Assembly (NCBI GenBank): GCA_031374735.1
Contig: JANMGQ010000060.1
Coordinates: 1-64,000, forward strand
DNA: 64,000 nt
Source: JABFRJ01 sp031374735
Lineage (GTDB): Bacteria; Pseudomonadota; Alphaproteobacteria; Rhizobiales; Hyphomicrobiaceae
Reading direction: 5' to 3'
Shown: in pieces, positions 41,214 to 50,398 of the stretch
Position numbering within the stretch: the stretch's first letter is position 1
How the letters are laid out: every line of letters starts with the position of its first letter
Program-made: the position numbers and the translations under genes
The notes under the pieces: model-generated
What the model was told of the DNA's origin: nothing
Databases searched by the model: none
What the model saw: the letters and a program-made list of their open reading frames with translations, nothing else

Positions 41214-42132
41214 CGCTATTTCGCGCCCTATCCGCGCCTGGCTCGATACCGATATCGGCTGGAGCTTTCGCAAAACGCCGTCGGCGTGGATCTCGGCACT
41301 CGTGCTGATTGTTCTCGTCGCGACGGCGTTCCTTGCGCCGCTCATCGCACCGCAGAACCCGCACGATTTAAAGCAGGTGTTCATCGACAAAGCAGAACTG
41401 CCGCCGATCTGGAGCAAGGATGGCGAACTGCCGTTTCTGCTCGGCACCGACCCGCAGGGACGCGACGTGCTGTCGGCAATACTCTACGGCACGCGTGTGT
41501 CGCTGATGATCGGGCTCGCGAGTGTGCTGGTGTCCATGACCATCGGCGTCGCTATGGGCCTGACAGCGGGATACTTCGGCGGCCGTCTCGACAACCTGCT
41601 CATGCGCATCGGCGATACGGTGCTGAGCATTCCGACGTTGCTGATGGCCATCCTGGTCAGCGCCGTGTTCCGCGGGATGCTGCCCGTGTCGATGCGCGAT
41701 ACGTTTGCGGCCTTCGTGCTGGTGCTCGCCATCTCGCTCACCGCTTGGGTGCAGTACGCGCGCACCGTGCGCGCCTCGACGATGGTCGAGCGACGCAAGG
41801 AATACGTGATGGCGGCGCGCATCCTGAAGGTGTCGTCCGCGCGCATCATGCGCCGGCACATCCTGCCGAACACGCTGACGCCTGTTATGGTGGCGGCGAC
41901 TTTGAACCTCGGCCTCGCGATCCTATCGGAAGCGACGTTGTCGTTTCTCGGCGTCGGCATGCCGGTGACGCAGCCGTCTCTTGGCACGCTGATCCGCATC
42001 GGCAATCAGTATCTGTTCTCGGGCTCCTGGTGGCTGGTGGTGTTTCCGTCCTTGCAACTCGGCCTGATCGTGTTGTCGGTGAATCTGCTCGGGGATTGGC
42101 TGCGGGATGCGCTCAATCCGAGACTGCGGTGA
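41203..42132 (+). CDS. ABC transporter permease (DppC-like), damaged cluster
   Basis: 309-aa permease with all expected parts. The N-terminal helix is ALVLIVLVATAFLAPLIAP, the extracytoplasmic loop has LLGTDPQGRDVLSAILYGTR, the coupling loop is KEYVMAARILKVSSARIMRR and the C-terminal loop TLSFLGVGMPVTQPSLGTLI. The ATG at 41203 overlaps the end of the truncated dppB; a GTG at 41194 is less likely. It is intact but has lost its permease partner, so it cannot form the normal channel unless another DppB helps. Confidence 0.88.
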   Translation: MRDNAISRPIRAWLDTDIGWSFRKTPSAWISALVLIVLVATAFLAPLIAPQNPHDLKQVFIDKAELPPIWSKDGELPFLLGTDPQGRDVLSAILYGTRVSLMIGLASVLVSMTIGVAMGLTAGYFGGRLDNLLMRIGDTVLSIPTLLMAILVSAVFRGMLPVSMRDTFAAFVLVLAISLTAWVQYARTVRASTMVERRKEYVMAARILKVSSARIMRRHILPNTLTPVMVAATLNLGLAILSEATLSFLGVGMPVTQPSLGTLIRIGNQYLFSGSWWLVVFPSLQLGLIVLSVNLLGDWLRDALNPRLR

Positions 42133-42146
42133 ATGGAGTGCGAAAG

Positions 42147-43340
42147 ATGGACTTGCTGCTCAAGAATGTGCGTCCCATGGGCGGGACTCCCACAGATGTG
42201 CTCGTCAGCAAGGGCAAGATCAGCAAGATCGCGCCCGGCCAATCGGCGCCCACCGGCGTTGCCATCGAAGACGGCCGAGGCGAACTCCTGCTGCCAGGCC
42301 TCGTCGAAGCGCACACGCACCTCGACAAGAGCCTGTGGAGCTTGCCCTGGTACACGAACGAGGTCGGCCCGCGCCTGCTGGACAAGATCGACAATGAGCG
42401 GCTGAACAAGCGCCGCCTCAAGATGGACCCATACACGCAGTCCGCACGGCAAACTGTGCAATCGTCGCGCATGGGCTCGACGCACATCCGCAGCCACGTC
42501 GATGTCGATACCGACCACGGCATGTGGGGCATCGAGGGCATCATGAAGATGCGTGCGGAATATCGAGAGATCATGGACGTCGAGATTGTCGCGTTCCCGC
42601 AGTCGGGTTTGTTGCGCCGACCCGGCACTCTGGAGCTGATGCACGAAGCCATGAAGCTCGGCTCAGAGGTTGTCGGCGGTCTCGATCCCTGCACGATCGA
42701 TCGCGATCCGAAGGGACATCTCGATGCCGTGTTCGGCCTTTGCCAAAAGTACGGCAAGCCGCTCGACATTCATCTGCACGAGCCGGGCGAAGTGGGTGCG
42801 TTCTCCATGGACCTCATCTGCGAGCGCACGCGCGCGCTTGGCATGAAGGGCAAGGTTACCATCAGCCACGCCTTCTGCCTCGGCTCTCCCGATCGCGATC
42901 TGATCGATCCGCTCGTCGCGCAGCTTGTAGAACTCGACATCGCCATCATGACCACGGGACCAGCCAGTAGACCCGCACCACCGGTGAATAAACTGGTCGA
43001 TGCCGGCATCCGCGTCTGCTCTGGCTCCGACGGCATTCGCGATACGTGGGGGCCGTACGGCAACGCGGACATGCTGGAGCGCGCGATGATGGTCGGCCTG
43101 CGCAACAACTTCCGTCGCGACGACGAGATGCGCATCGCGCTGGATGTCTGCACGACGGGCGGCGCCCACGTGATGGAACTGAAGGACTATGGCCTGGCGG
43201 TGGGCTGCAAGGCGGACCTGCTCATCGTGCCGGGCGAGGCGATCGCGGATGCGATCGTCACGCGCTCTCCAAAGCGCCGCGTGATCAAGGCCGGCAATAT
43301 CGTCGCCCGCGACGGCGTCTCGATTGCGAAGGTGCCGTGA
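42147..43340 (+). CDS. cytosine deaminase (CodA)-like amidohydrolase
   Basis: 397-aa TIM-barrel amidohydrolase closest in motif order to CodA and related aminopyrimidine or triazine deaminases. Metal and active-site motifs are HTHLDKSLW, HIRSHVDVDTDHG, LDIHLHEPGEVGAF, KVTISHAFCLG and CSGSDGIRDTWGPYGNADM, all intact. It likely removes an amino group from a heterocycle imported by the cluster. It starts 14 bp after dppC, with GAAAG upstream, and its stop overlaps the next start (TGATG). Exact substrate is not inferable. Confidence 0.88.
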   Translation: MDLLLKNVRPMGGTPTDVLVSKGKISKIAPGQSAPTGVAIEDGRGELLLPGLVEAHTHLDKSLWSLPWYTNEVGPRLLDKIDNERLNKRRLKMDPYTQSARQTVQSSRMGSTHIRSHVDVDTDHGMWGIEGIMKMRAEYREIMDVEIVAFPQSGLLRRPGTLELMHEAMKLGSEVVGGLDPCTIDRDPKGHLDAVFGLCQKYGKPLDIHLHEPGEVGAFSMDLICERTRALGMKGKVTISHAFCLGSPDRDLIDPLVAQLVELDIAIMTTGPASRPAPPVNKLVDAGIRVCSGSDGIRDTWGPYGNADMLERAMMVGLRNNFRRDDEMRIALDVCTTGGAHVMELKDYGLAVGCKADLLIVPGEAIADAIVTRSPKRRVIKAGNIVARDGVSIAKVP

Positions 43341-44863
43341 TGCCGACTGCCCGCAAACGCCCCGATGGCCGTATCCTAATGAGCGCCCGCTGGATTGTTG
43401 GGCACGCGGGCGGCCGTCACCGGCTGATCGAGAACGGCGAACTCGTCTTTGAGGACGGCCGCATCGTGTTTGTTGGCCGCAACTTCCAGGGCGACGTCGC
43501 GCGGCGTGTCGACTTTGGCAACGCGTTGATCGGGCCGGGGTTCGTGGATCTCGATGCGCTGTCGGATCTCGACACGACCATCCTCGCCTACGACAATCAA
43601 CCCGCCTGGAAGAAGGGCCGCGTGTGGCCGCGCAGCTATATCGAGGCAGGCCCCGATGAGATGTACACGCGAGCAGAACTGGCATTCCAGAAGCACTATG
43701 CGTTTGCATCGCTGATCCGCAACGGCATCACCACGGCGCTGCCGATCGCGTCGCTGTTCTATCGCGCCTGGGGCGAGACGGTGGAAGAGTTCTCGGACGC
43801 GGCGGATGCGGCGGCAGAGCTTGGCGTTCGCGCGTATCTCGGGCCGGCCTATCGCACCGGCAATCAGCTGGTCGAAGCGGATGGTAGGATCTCGACGCAC
43901 TACGACGAGCCGCGCGGCCTAGCGGAACTCGATGCGGCCATCGGCTTCTGCAAAACCTTCGAGGGCGCTGCCGGCGATTTGATCCGCACCATGCTGTCGC
44001 CGGATCGTATCGAGACCTGCACGCCTGAACTCGTCCGGCGCACAGCCGCAGCCGCGCGCGATCTGCGCGTGCCTGTACGTCAGCATTCGTGCCAATCGAA
44101 GATCGAGTATGATCTCATTGTGCAGCAGCATGGCATGAGCCCGCCCGAGTGGATGGCGAGCCTCGGCCTGCTGACGGAGCGCACGCTGCTGCCGCACGGC
44201 ACGTTCGTCTCGGGCAGCCGCCACATCACGCGGCCGGGCCGCGATCTCGACATCATCAGAGATGCCGGCAGCACGATCGTGCATTGCCCGCTCGTGTCAG
44301 GCCGGCATGGCAACGTCATCGACCACTTCGGCCGCTATCGCGAGATGGGCATTCGCATCGGCCTCGGCACGGATACGGCGCCGCCCGACATGATCATGAA
44401 CATGCAGGTGGGCATGGTCCTCATGCGCGTTACGGCAGGCGCGGTCACGGCCGTGCGCTCGGAGGATTACTACGACGCGGCCACCATCGGCGGGGCTGAT
44501 GCGCTTGGGCGGAATGATCTCGGCCGGCTTGCCGAAGGCGCACGCGCCGACCTCACCGTGTTCGATCTCGATCGGCCGCATCTCGGCCAGGTCATCGATC
44601 CCATCCAGACGATGATGTTGTCGGGGCACGGGCGGGATTTCTCCACCGTCGTCATTGATGGCCGTTTCGTCATGGAGGATCGCATTATTCCCGGCGTGGA
44701 CGAGGCTGCCGACACGATCCGCGCCCAAGCCCAATTCGAGAAGCTCATGGCGCTGTATTCCAAGCGCACGCATGGCCATCCGCCCGCGGGCGAAATCTTT
44801 TCCTCGAGCTATGCCGTGGACTGGTCGGATGCCGGGCCACGACTGTGGGGCAAGCCCGCATGA
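43340..44863 (+). CDS. amidohydrolase-family protein with DxD in place of the HxH metal motif
   Basis: 507-aa homologue of the amidohydrolase at 18196-19626. The C-terminal half matches well: RQHSCQSKIEYDLIVQQHGM against the intact paralogue's QIHAAQST...RRHGM, HGTFVSGSRHI, IVHCPLVSGRHG and GLGTDTAPPDM. But where the first metal ligands should be, it reads GPGFVDLDALSDLD, with Asp70-Leu-Asp72 in place of His-x-His. The loss is clean, without frameshift. It could bind a different metal arrangement, work with one metal, or be inactive. It is translationally coupled to both neighbours (overlaps of 1 and 4 bp). Start taken at ATG 43340; ATG 43379 is possible. Confidence 0.83.
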   Translation: MPTARKRPDGRILMSARWIVGHAGGRHRLIENGELVFEDGRIVFVGRNFQGDVARRVDFGNALIGPGFVDLDALSDLDTTILAYDNQPAWKKGRVWPRSYIEAGPDEMYTRAELAFQKHYAFASLIRNGITTALPIASLFYRAWGETVEEFSDAADAAAELGVRAYLGPAYRTGNQLVEADGRISTHYDEPRGLAELDAAIGFCKTFEGAAGDLIRTMLSPDRIETCTPELVRRTAAAARDLRVPVRQHSCQSKIEYDLIVQQHGMSPPEWMASLGLLTERTLLPHGTFVSGSRHITRPGRDLDIIRDAGSTIVHCPLVSGRHGNVIDHFGRYREMGIRIGLGTDTAPPDMIMNMQVGMVLMRVTAGAVTAVRSEDYYDAATIGGADALGRNDLGRLAEGARADLTVFDLDRPHLGQVIDPIQTMMLSGHGRDFSTVVIDGRFVMEDRIIPGVDEAADTIRAQAQFEKLMALYSKRTHGHPPAGEIFSSSYAVDWSDAGPRLWGKPA

Positions 44864-45840
44864 GTCGTGCCCCGCTTCTCGCCGTGCGTGATCTGCGCGT
44901 TGTGTTCGACGGCCGGCGCGGGCCGTTGACCGCGCTCGACGGCGTCTCGCTCGATATTGCGGCGGGTGAGATCCTCGGTGTTGTCGGCGAATCCGGCGCG
45001 GGCAAATCGCTCACGGGGACGTCGATCATCGGCTTGTTAGATCCGCCGGGTCGCATCGCTGGTGGCACGATCACGTTCGACGGCCAGCGCATCGATAACT
45101 TGCCACCCCATGAGATGCGCAAGCTCCGTGGTCGCCATATCGGAGCGATCTTTCAGGACCCGCTGACATCGCTGCATCCGCTGTTGCGCGTGGGCGATCA
45201 AATCATCGAGACGATCCTGACCCATCTGGAGATGAGCAAAACTGAGGCGCGCCAGAGGGCGCTCAAACTGCTCGAAGATGTCGGCATTCCCGCGCCCGAT
45301 GTGCGCATCGATCACTATCCGCATCAGTTCTCCGGCGGCATGCGCCAGCGTGTCGTCATCGCGTTGGCGCTTTGCGCGGAGCCAATGCTGATCATCGCCG
45401 ACGAGCCGACCACGGCACTCGATGTCTCCATTTAGGCCCAGATCACCACGCTGCTGAAGCGGCTCTGCCGCGAACATGGCACGACGGTGATGCTGGTCAC
45501 GCACGATCTGGGCGTGATCGCGGAGACGGCTGATCGTGTCGCGGTCATGTATGCGGGGCGCATTGTCGAAGTCGGTCCCGTGGCTGATGTCATCGGGCAA
45601 CCGCGGCATCCCTACACGGCCGGGCTGATGGCCTCGATCCCAAGCGTGCACCGGCGCAACGTTGAACTGAAGCAGATCGACGGCGTCATGCCGCGACTGG
45701 ATGCAATACCTGTCGGCTGTGCGTTTCATCCGCGCTGCATATTTGCCAACGCGGCTTGTCGGGAACGTGCGCCGGTGATCGGTCAGGAGATTCAGGCGGT
45801 GGCCTGTCACGCGCCGCTTGCGGGGGCCGCCCATGTCTGA
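44860..45840 (+). pseudogene. DppD-like ABC ATPase gene interrupted by an amber codon
   Basis: The frame encodes a normal DppD-type ATPase of about 326 codons: GESGAGKSLTGTSIIGLL, FSGGMRQRVVIALAL, LIIADEPTTALDVSI, then TAG at 45433-45435, then AQITTLLKRLCREHGTTVML and the rest, including the Cys-rich tail VGCAFHPRCIFANAAC. In homologues the position of the stop is Gln (DVxxQAQI), so a single C-to-T change in CAG explains it. The frame is otherwise undisturbed on both sides. Truncation removes the H-loop and so should inactivate the protein. It could be a real nonsense mutation, a sequencing error, or rarely a suppressed codon. Overlaps both neighbours by 4-8 bp. Confidence 0.88.
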
Positions 45841-46801
45841 CGCGCTGCTCACCGTCGAGACTGCTTCGTGCCACTTTGATGTTTCTGCGTCCTGGCTGTC
45901 GCGTGTCGCGTCGGGAGCGGCGAAGCAAACCCTGCGTGCCGTTGATAACGTGAGCTTCACAGTCCGTCGCGGCACGACATTCAGCATTGTCGGCGAATCC
46001 GGATGCGGCAAGTCGACGGTCGCGAAGATGATTGCAGGCCTGCAACCACCGACGTTCGGGACACTCAAATTCGGCGATATCACGCGAGCGAATGGCACGA
46101 TCGGACCACCTCGCGTGCAGATGATCTTCCAAGACCCCTACGCCAGTCTCAATCCGCGCTGGCGTGTGGGTGACATCGTTGCCGAGCCCATACGCGAGTT
46201 GCGGCTGATGACGGACGATCGGGCCATCACAGACCGCGTTGGCGAACTGCTTGAAGTGGTGGGCTTGGCGCGGCGCGATGTGACCCGCTATCCGCACGAG
46301 TTCTCCGGAGGACAGCGGCAGCGCATTTCGATCGCCCGCGCACTCGCGACGGAGGCGGATTTTCTCGTCTGCGACGAGCCGACATCGGCGCTCGATGTCT
46401 CCGTGCAGGCGCAAATCTTGAACCTGATGATGCGGCTACAGAAACAATTTGGGCTGACGTATCTGTTCATCAGCCACAATCTGTCAGTCGTGCGCCACGT
46501 GTCCGATCATCTCGCGATCATGTATCTCGGCCGCATTGTTGAGAGCGGACCGGCAGAGGAGGTTTTCGCCCACCCTCGCCATCCGTATACGCAGTTGCTG
46601 CTCAAGACCATTCCCGATGTCGCCAAACCGAACCGCGAACGTCGCCCCATGTCGGGCGAAGTTCCAAGCCCGATCGCGCCACCGCCCGGCTGCCATTTCC
46701 ATCCGCGCTGTGCTCAGGCGATGGACGTCTGCCGGACAACAAGCCCCATTTGGACGAAAGCGGCTTCACATGGCGTCGCGTGCCATGCGCTTCATGAATG
46801 A
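45833..46801 (+). CDS. DppF-like ABC transporter ATPase, damaged cluster
   Basis: 322-aa ATPase, intact. Walker A GESGCGKSTVAKMIAGL, signature FSGGQRQRISIARAL, Walker B FLVCDEPTSALD, H-loop FISHNLSVV and the Opp-type tail PPGCHFHPRCAQAMDVC are present. The start overlaps the end of the interrupted dppD gene by 8 bp. It is the last gene of the cluster and converges with the FAH-family gene. With dppB truncated and dppD interrupted, this subunit is probably without function in its own system. Confidence 0.9.
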   Translation: MSDALLTVETASCHFDVSASWLSRVASGAAKQTLRAVDNVSFTVRRGTTFSIVGESGCGKSTVAKMIAGLQPPTFGTLKFGDITRANGTIGPPRVQMIFQDPYASLNPRWRVGDIVAEPIRELRLMTDDRAITDRVGELLEVVGLARRDVTRYPHEFSGGQRQRISIARALATEADFLVCDEPTSALDVSVQAQILNLMMRLQKQFGLTYLFISHNLSVVRHVSDHLAIMYLGRIVESGPAEEVFAHPRHPYTQLLLKTIPDVAKPNRERRPMSGEVPSPIAPPPGCHFHPRCAQAMDVCRTTSPIWTKAASHGVACHALHE

Positions 46802-46890
46802 GTGCAATCGGTTCTCAAGCGCCGAAAGTTCGCGCACGCAGGTCGTGGAGGCAGTCAGCGTGTCTTGTCCATGGGATACTTGGGCTGGCT

Positions 46891-47766
46891 TTAAGCCTCG
46901 TCCTCGACACTGTTGCGCAAGAGGCCGATGCCCGCGCATTCGACTTCGACGCGGTCACCAGCCTTAAGCCAACGCGGCGGATCGAAGCGCGCACCGGCGC
47001 CGGGCGGTGTTCCCGTTGCGATCATGTCGCCCGGTTCCAGCGTCGCAAACGTGGAGACGTAGGAGATAATGCGCTGAAACGGGAACATCAGCGTGCCGGT
47101 GTTGCCGCGCTGGCGCTCTTCGCCGTTGACGCGCGTGACCAGCGACAGGTTTGCCGGTTCCGCAATATCCCGGCGCGGTACGATCCAGGGACCGATCGAC
47201 CCGGAGCGATCGAAGTTCTTGCCTTGCGTGACGTTGAACTTGCCGTGGCGCAACCAATCGCGCACGGAACCCTCGTTCATCAGCGTAAAGCCGAACACGT
47301 GGTCCATGGCTGACGCCTCAGGAATGCGGCGGCCGGATTTGCCGATGACCAGAACAATCTCGCCCTCGTAGTCGAATTGCACGGATTCGTTGGGGCGGAT
47401 GATCGGCGCCTCGTGTCCGACGAACGACTGCAAAAATCGCACGAACAGACTTGGATACTTTGGCAGGTCGCTGCCATCTTTGTATTCGGCGTTACGCTCG
47501 GGATAGTTGACGCCGACACACAAAATCTTGCCGGGGCGTCCGACGGGGGGCAGCAATTGCACGTCCGCGAGCCGGCCGTCGCTAACACCCGCTTCCTCGA
47601 CCGCGCGCGTCACAGCGGCGAGCGCCTCCGGCGTTAGAATGTCGGTCACGCCTGACAGCCGCCCCTCAAACCGCTTGCCGAGATCGACCAGGGACCGATC
47701 ATCGCGGACGACACCGAAAGTTGCTTGCGGGCCGCGGTCCTTGTAGCTCCAGCGTGCGAGTTTCAT
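46891..47766 (-). CDS. fumarylacetoacetate hydrolase (FAH)-family protein
   Basis: 291-aa enzyme. The metal-binding Glu/Asp set is visible in FDYEGEIVLVIG, with KILCVGVNYPERNAEYK and FNVTQGKNFDRSGSIGPW further on, and the final GMIATGTPPGAG-type loop (GDMIATGTPPGAGARFDPP). Members hydrolyse or decarboxylate beta-diketo acids, acylpyruvates or hydratase substrates in aromatic catabolism. The short N-terminal lid domain is typical of the ~280-aa subgroup. Start ATG 47766. It lies 57 bp after the Hsp70-like gene on the same strand. Confidence 0.9.
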   Translation of the reverse strand: MKLARWSYKDRGPQATFGVVRDDRSLVDLGKRFEGRLSGVTDILTPEALAAVTRAVEEAGVSDGRLADVQLLPPVGRPGKILCVGVNYPERNAEYKDGSDLPKYPSLFVRFLQSFVGHEAPIIRPNESVQFDYEGEIVLVIGKSGRRIPEASAMDHVFGFTLMNEGSVRDWLRHGKFNVTQGKNFDRSGSIGPWIVPRRDIAEPANLSLVTRVNGEERQRGNTGTLMFPFQRIISYVSTFATLEPGDMIATGTPPGAGARFDPPRWLKAGDRVEVECAGIGLLRNSVEDEA

Positions 47767-47823
47767 CGGGGGCTCCTGGCTGCACTCCAGTCGGGGCATA
47801 CCGGCACGAGAGATCCCGTCGCG

Positions 47824-49176
47824 TCAATCGTCATTCGCATCGATTGTCGCGGCATCGCCCGGCTGCGCGGTCCAACGTGAAATGTCCGTGCTTTGACCAA
47901 TCAGGGCGAGGCCGTAGGCGATCGACAGCAGCTGTTCGCCCGTCTCGATCTTGGCCGCACCAAAGCGCTTCTCAAAGCGGTGCCGCACCGCCGGCACGAA
48001 CGATGAACCGCCGGTCAGGAACACCTTGTCGACCTTGGCTTCTGTCACGCTTGCCTTCTCAAGAGCAGCCGTCACGGCCTGGTCGATGCGCTCAAGATCC
48101 CGCTCGATCCAGCGTTCGAAGTCGCGGCGCTTTACGGTCGACGAAATCGTCACGCCACGAGCGGAAAAGTTCAGCTCGGCTTGCGGCGCATCGGAGAGGC
48201 GCATCTTCATCTCGGACACGGCCTTGTAGAGGGGATAGCCGACGTCGGCGTCGACGAAGGCGATCAGCGCTTCGAGCTTTTCGGGCTCGAGACTGTCGCG
48301 CGCAAGCTGGCCGAGATCGCTCAGCGTCTTGCGGGTCTTCATGATCGACAGCTGGTTCCAGCGTGCGAAATTCGCGTAGTAGTGGCCAGGCACGTCGAGG
48401 ATCTTGCCCCAACTCTTGTATTGCGTGCCCTTGCCAAGCCGCGGCGAGACGATCGCATCGATGATGCGGTAGTCGAAGGTATCACCAGCAACTCCGACGC
48501 CCGATTGCGCTAGAGGCGTCGCGACAATGCCCTTGGCATCGCGCGAGAAGTGGATGAGCGAGAAATCGCTCGTACCACCGCCGAAGTCGGCAACCAGAAC
48601 CGTGGCGTCCCTGGTCAGCCGCTGGGCGTAGAAATAGGCGGCAGCCACAGGTTCGTAGACATGGTGGATCTCGGAGAAGCCGAACTGGCTGAATGCCGCC
48701 TCATAGCGTTGTGCCGCCAAGGCCGCATCGGGATTGAAGCCCGCAAACGCCACGGGACGCCCGAGGACCAAGCGCTTTGGCAACGTGTCCAGCGCGCTGC
48801 CGGCATGCTCGCGGAACTTGCGGAAGAAGGCCGCCAGCAGGTCTTCAAACGTGTAGTTGCGACCTGCAATCGTGGTGTAGCGAAAGGCCTCGCTGGCGGC
48901 GAAAGTTTTGAACGATTGCAGGATGCGGCAGTCTTCGGGATCAGCAATGAACTGCTCGATGGCCCAGGGCCCCGCCTCTGTTCGGCTCGACAAGCCCGCT
49001 TCATCCTGCTCCTGCCAGAGCGCGAGAACGGAGCGGAAGGCCGAGAACGCGTCGTTGCCATGACGGAACATCTGCGCTTCGACCCCACCACCCGGCTTTG
49101 GCCGCGCGAGCACGGTGTTCGTGGTGCCGAAATCGAGGCCGAGAACTTGGCTCGTGGCCTGAGGGGGAGCTGGCAT
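47824..49176 (-). CDS. Hsp70-family ATPase without substrate-binding domain (YegD-like)
   Basis: 450-aa actin-fold ATPase. Phosphate-1 motif LGLDFGTTNTVLARP, the phosphate-2 loop LVADFGGGTSDFSLI and the adenosine motif VFLTGGSSFVPAVRHRFEKR are those of Hsp70. The peptide-binding beta-sandwich and lid of DnaK are absent, as in E. coli YegD. It also has an insertion rich in aromatic residues (GHYYANFARWNQLSIMKTRK). Its role is unknown; it may be a regulator or co-chaperone. The start ATG 49176 is 117 bp from the end of the inverted-repeat element. Confidence 0.88.
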   Translation of the reverse strand: MPAPPQATSQVLGLDFGTTNTVLARPKPGGGVEAQMFRHGNDAFSAFRSVLALWQEQDEAGLSSRTEAGPWAIEQFIADPEDCRILQSFKTFAASEAFRYTTIAGRNYTFEDLLAAFFRKFREHAGSALDTLPKRLVLGRPVAFAGFNPDAALAAQRYEAAFSQFGFSEIHHVYEPVAAAYFYAQRLTRDATVLVADFGGGTSDFSLIHFSRDAKGIVATPLAQSGVGVAGDTFDYRIIDAIVSPRLGKGTQYKSWGKILDVPGHYYANFARWNQLSIMKTRKTLSDLGQLARDSLEPEKLEALIAFVDADVGYPLYKAVSEMKMRLSDAPQAELNFSARGVTISSTVKRRDFERWIERDLERIDQAVTAALEKASVTEAKVDKVFLTGGSSFVPAVRHRFEKRFGAAKIETGEQLLSIAYGLALIGQSTDISRWTAQPGDAATIDANDD

Positions 49177-49292
49177 GGCGCAAAATCTCGGCTGATGGCG
49201 CGAACCTGCGCGGGGCGCGCGTGATACTGTGTATCTCGATCCATGTCACGCCGACGCCCCTAATGCGCACGGACGACAAACCAACGCGACAG

Positions 49293-49519
49293 TAATACCA
49301 GTGGAGAAAATTTCTGACTGAAGACTTATCCCACCCACTGTCATGGCCGGGCTTGTCCCGGCCACCCATCGCACAACGAGCGCGGTAGCGCCCATGGTGT
49401 TGACGCGCCTCAACACGCAGGCACGGCTGCGTGCGCTGCGCGATGGGTGGCCGGCACGAATGGCCGGCCATGACAGTGTGGAGAGGCGCATCCGTCAGTT
49501 ATTCTGGCCACTGGTATAA
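49293..49519. mobile_element. MITE-like inverted-repeat element, copy 2
   Basis: A 227-bp copy of the element at 2451-2678. Its left end TAATACCAGTGGAGAAAATT and the complement of its right end, TTATACCAGTGGCCAGAATA, match for about 30 bp. The inner arms ACTGTCATGGCCGGGCTTGT and GGCCGGCCATGACAGT are shared with copy 1, while the central ~70 bp differ (CCATGGTGTTGACGCGCC here). It separates the divergent Hsp70-like and trpC genes and ends 50 bp before the trpC start. No transposase frame. The rest of the 392-bp gap shows nothing notable. Confidence 0.78.
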
Positions 49520-49568
49520 GAGGTGAAAATTGAATTGCCCTGCCCTGCAACGATGCTAGAGCGCGCCC

Positions 49569-50360
49569 ATGACCGATATCCTCGCCAAGATCACCGCCAC
49601 GAAAGAGCGCGAAGTGGCAGCCGCAAAAGCGGCAACACCGCTCAACGTGCTTGAGGCAGCCGCGCGCAAAGCGTCTGCCGTGCGGCCGTTCGCTGATGCG
49701 CTGTCCGCACGCCATGCGGCAGGCAAGCCGGCGCTGATCGCTGAGATCAAAAAGGCGTCGCCGTCCAAGGGGCTTATCCGGCCCGACTTTAACCCGCCGG
49801 CGCTGGCCAGAGCCTACGCAGACGGCGGGGCCGCCTGCCTGTCGGTGCTGACGGACCGTGAATACTTTCAAGGCGCGCCTGAGTATCTGCAGGCCGCCCG
49901 AGCCGCTTGCACTCTGCCCGCCCTGCGCAAGGACTTCATGATCGATCCCTACCAGGTGGTCGAGGCCCGTGCCTGGGCCGCAGATTGCATCCTGATCATC
50001 CTTGCCGAGGTCGATGACGCAACTGCCCTGGCGCTGGCCGAAACCGCACGCGCGTGGGGCATGGATGCCATTGCCGAAGTCCACGATGCGCCGGAGTTGG
50101 AGCGCGCGCTGCGCCTGCCGTGCCGTCTGATCGGCATCAACAACCGCAATCTGAAGACGTTCGAAGTCACGCTTGCGACAACGGAGCGGCTTGCCCCGTT
50201 TGTGCCCAAGGATCGCATCGTGATCGGCGAGAGCGGGATTTTCACGCCGGCCGACCTTGCGCGCCTGTCTAAGGTCGGCGTCAACACGTTCCTGGTTGGC
50301 GAAAGCCTGATGCGACAGGCGGATGTGACGGCCGCGACCAAGGTGTTGCTTGGGTCGTGA
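49569..50360 (+). CDS. trpC: indole-3-glycerol-phosphate synthase
   Basis: 263-aa TIM-barrel enzyme that converts carboxyphenylamino-deoxyribulose phosphate to indoleglycerol phosphate in tryptophan synthesis. Conserved motifs are PALIAEIKKASPSKGLIRP (catalytic Lys), SVLTDREYFQGAPEYL, ALRKDFMIDPYQV, IGINNRNLKTFEV and GESGIFTPADL. In many alphaproteobacteria trpC sits in a trpD-trpC-moaC-moeA block; here it is isolated, with the inverted-repeat element directly upstream and a toxin-antitoxin pair downstream. The expression signals may thus come from the element. Confidence 0.96.
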   Translation: MTDILAKITATKEREVAAAKAATPLNVLEAAARKASAVRPFADALSARHAAGKPALIAEIKKASPSKGLIRPDFNPPALARAYADGGAACLSVLTDREYFQGAPEYLQAARAACTLPALRKDFMIDPYQVVEARAWAADCILIILAEVDDATALALAETARAWGMDAIAEVHDAPELERALRLPCRLIGINNRNLKTFEVTLATTERLAPFVPKDRIVIGESGIFTPADLARLSKVGVNTFLVGESLMRQADVTAATKVLLGS

Positions 50361-50398
50361 GAACGAGGTTGGTATTTTGTAAGTTATGAGATACAGTC

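Noticed and set aside
41286..42146. Apparent 684-codon protein from 41286 covering dppC
   Set aside because: The upstream part is an out-of-frame read of dppC; the deaminase starts at ATG 42147.
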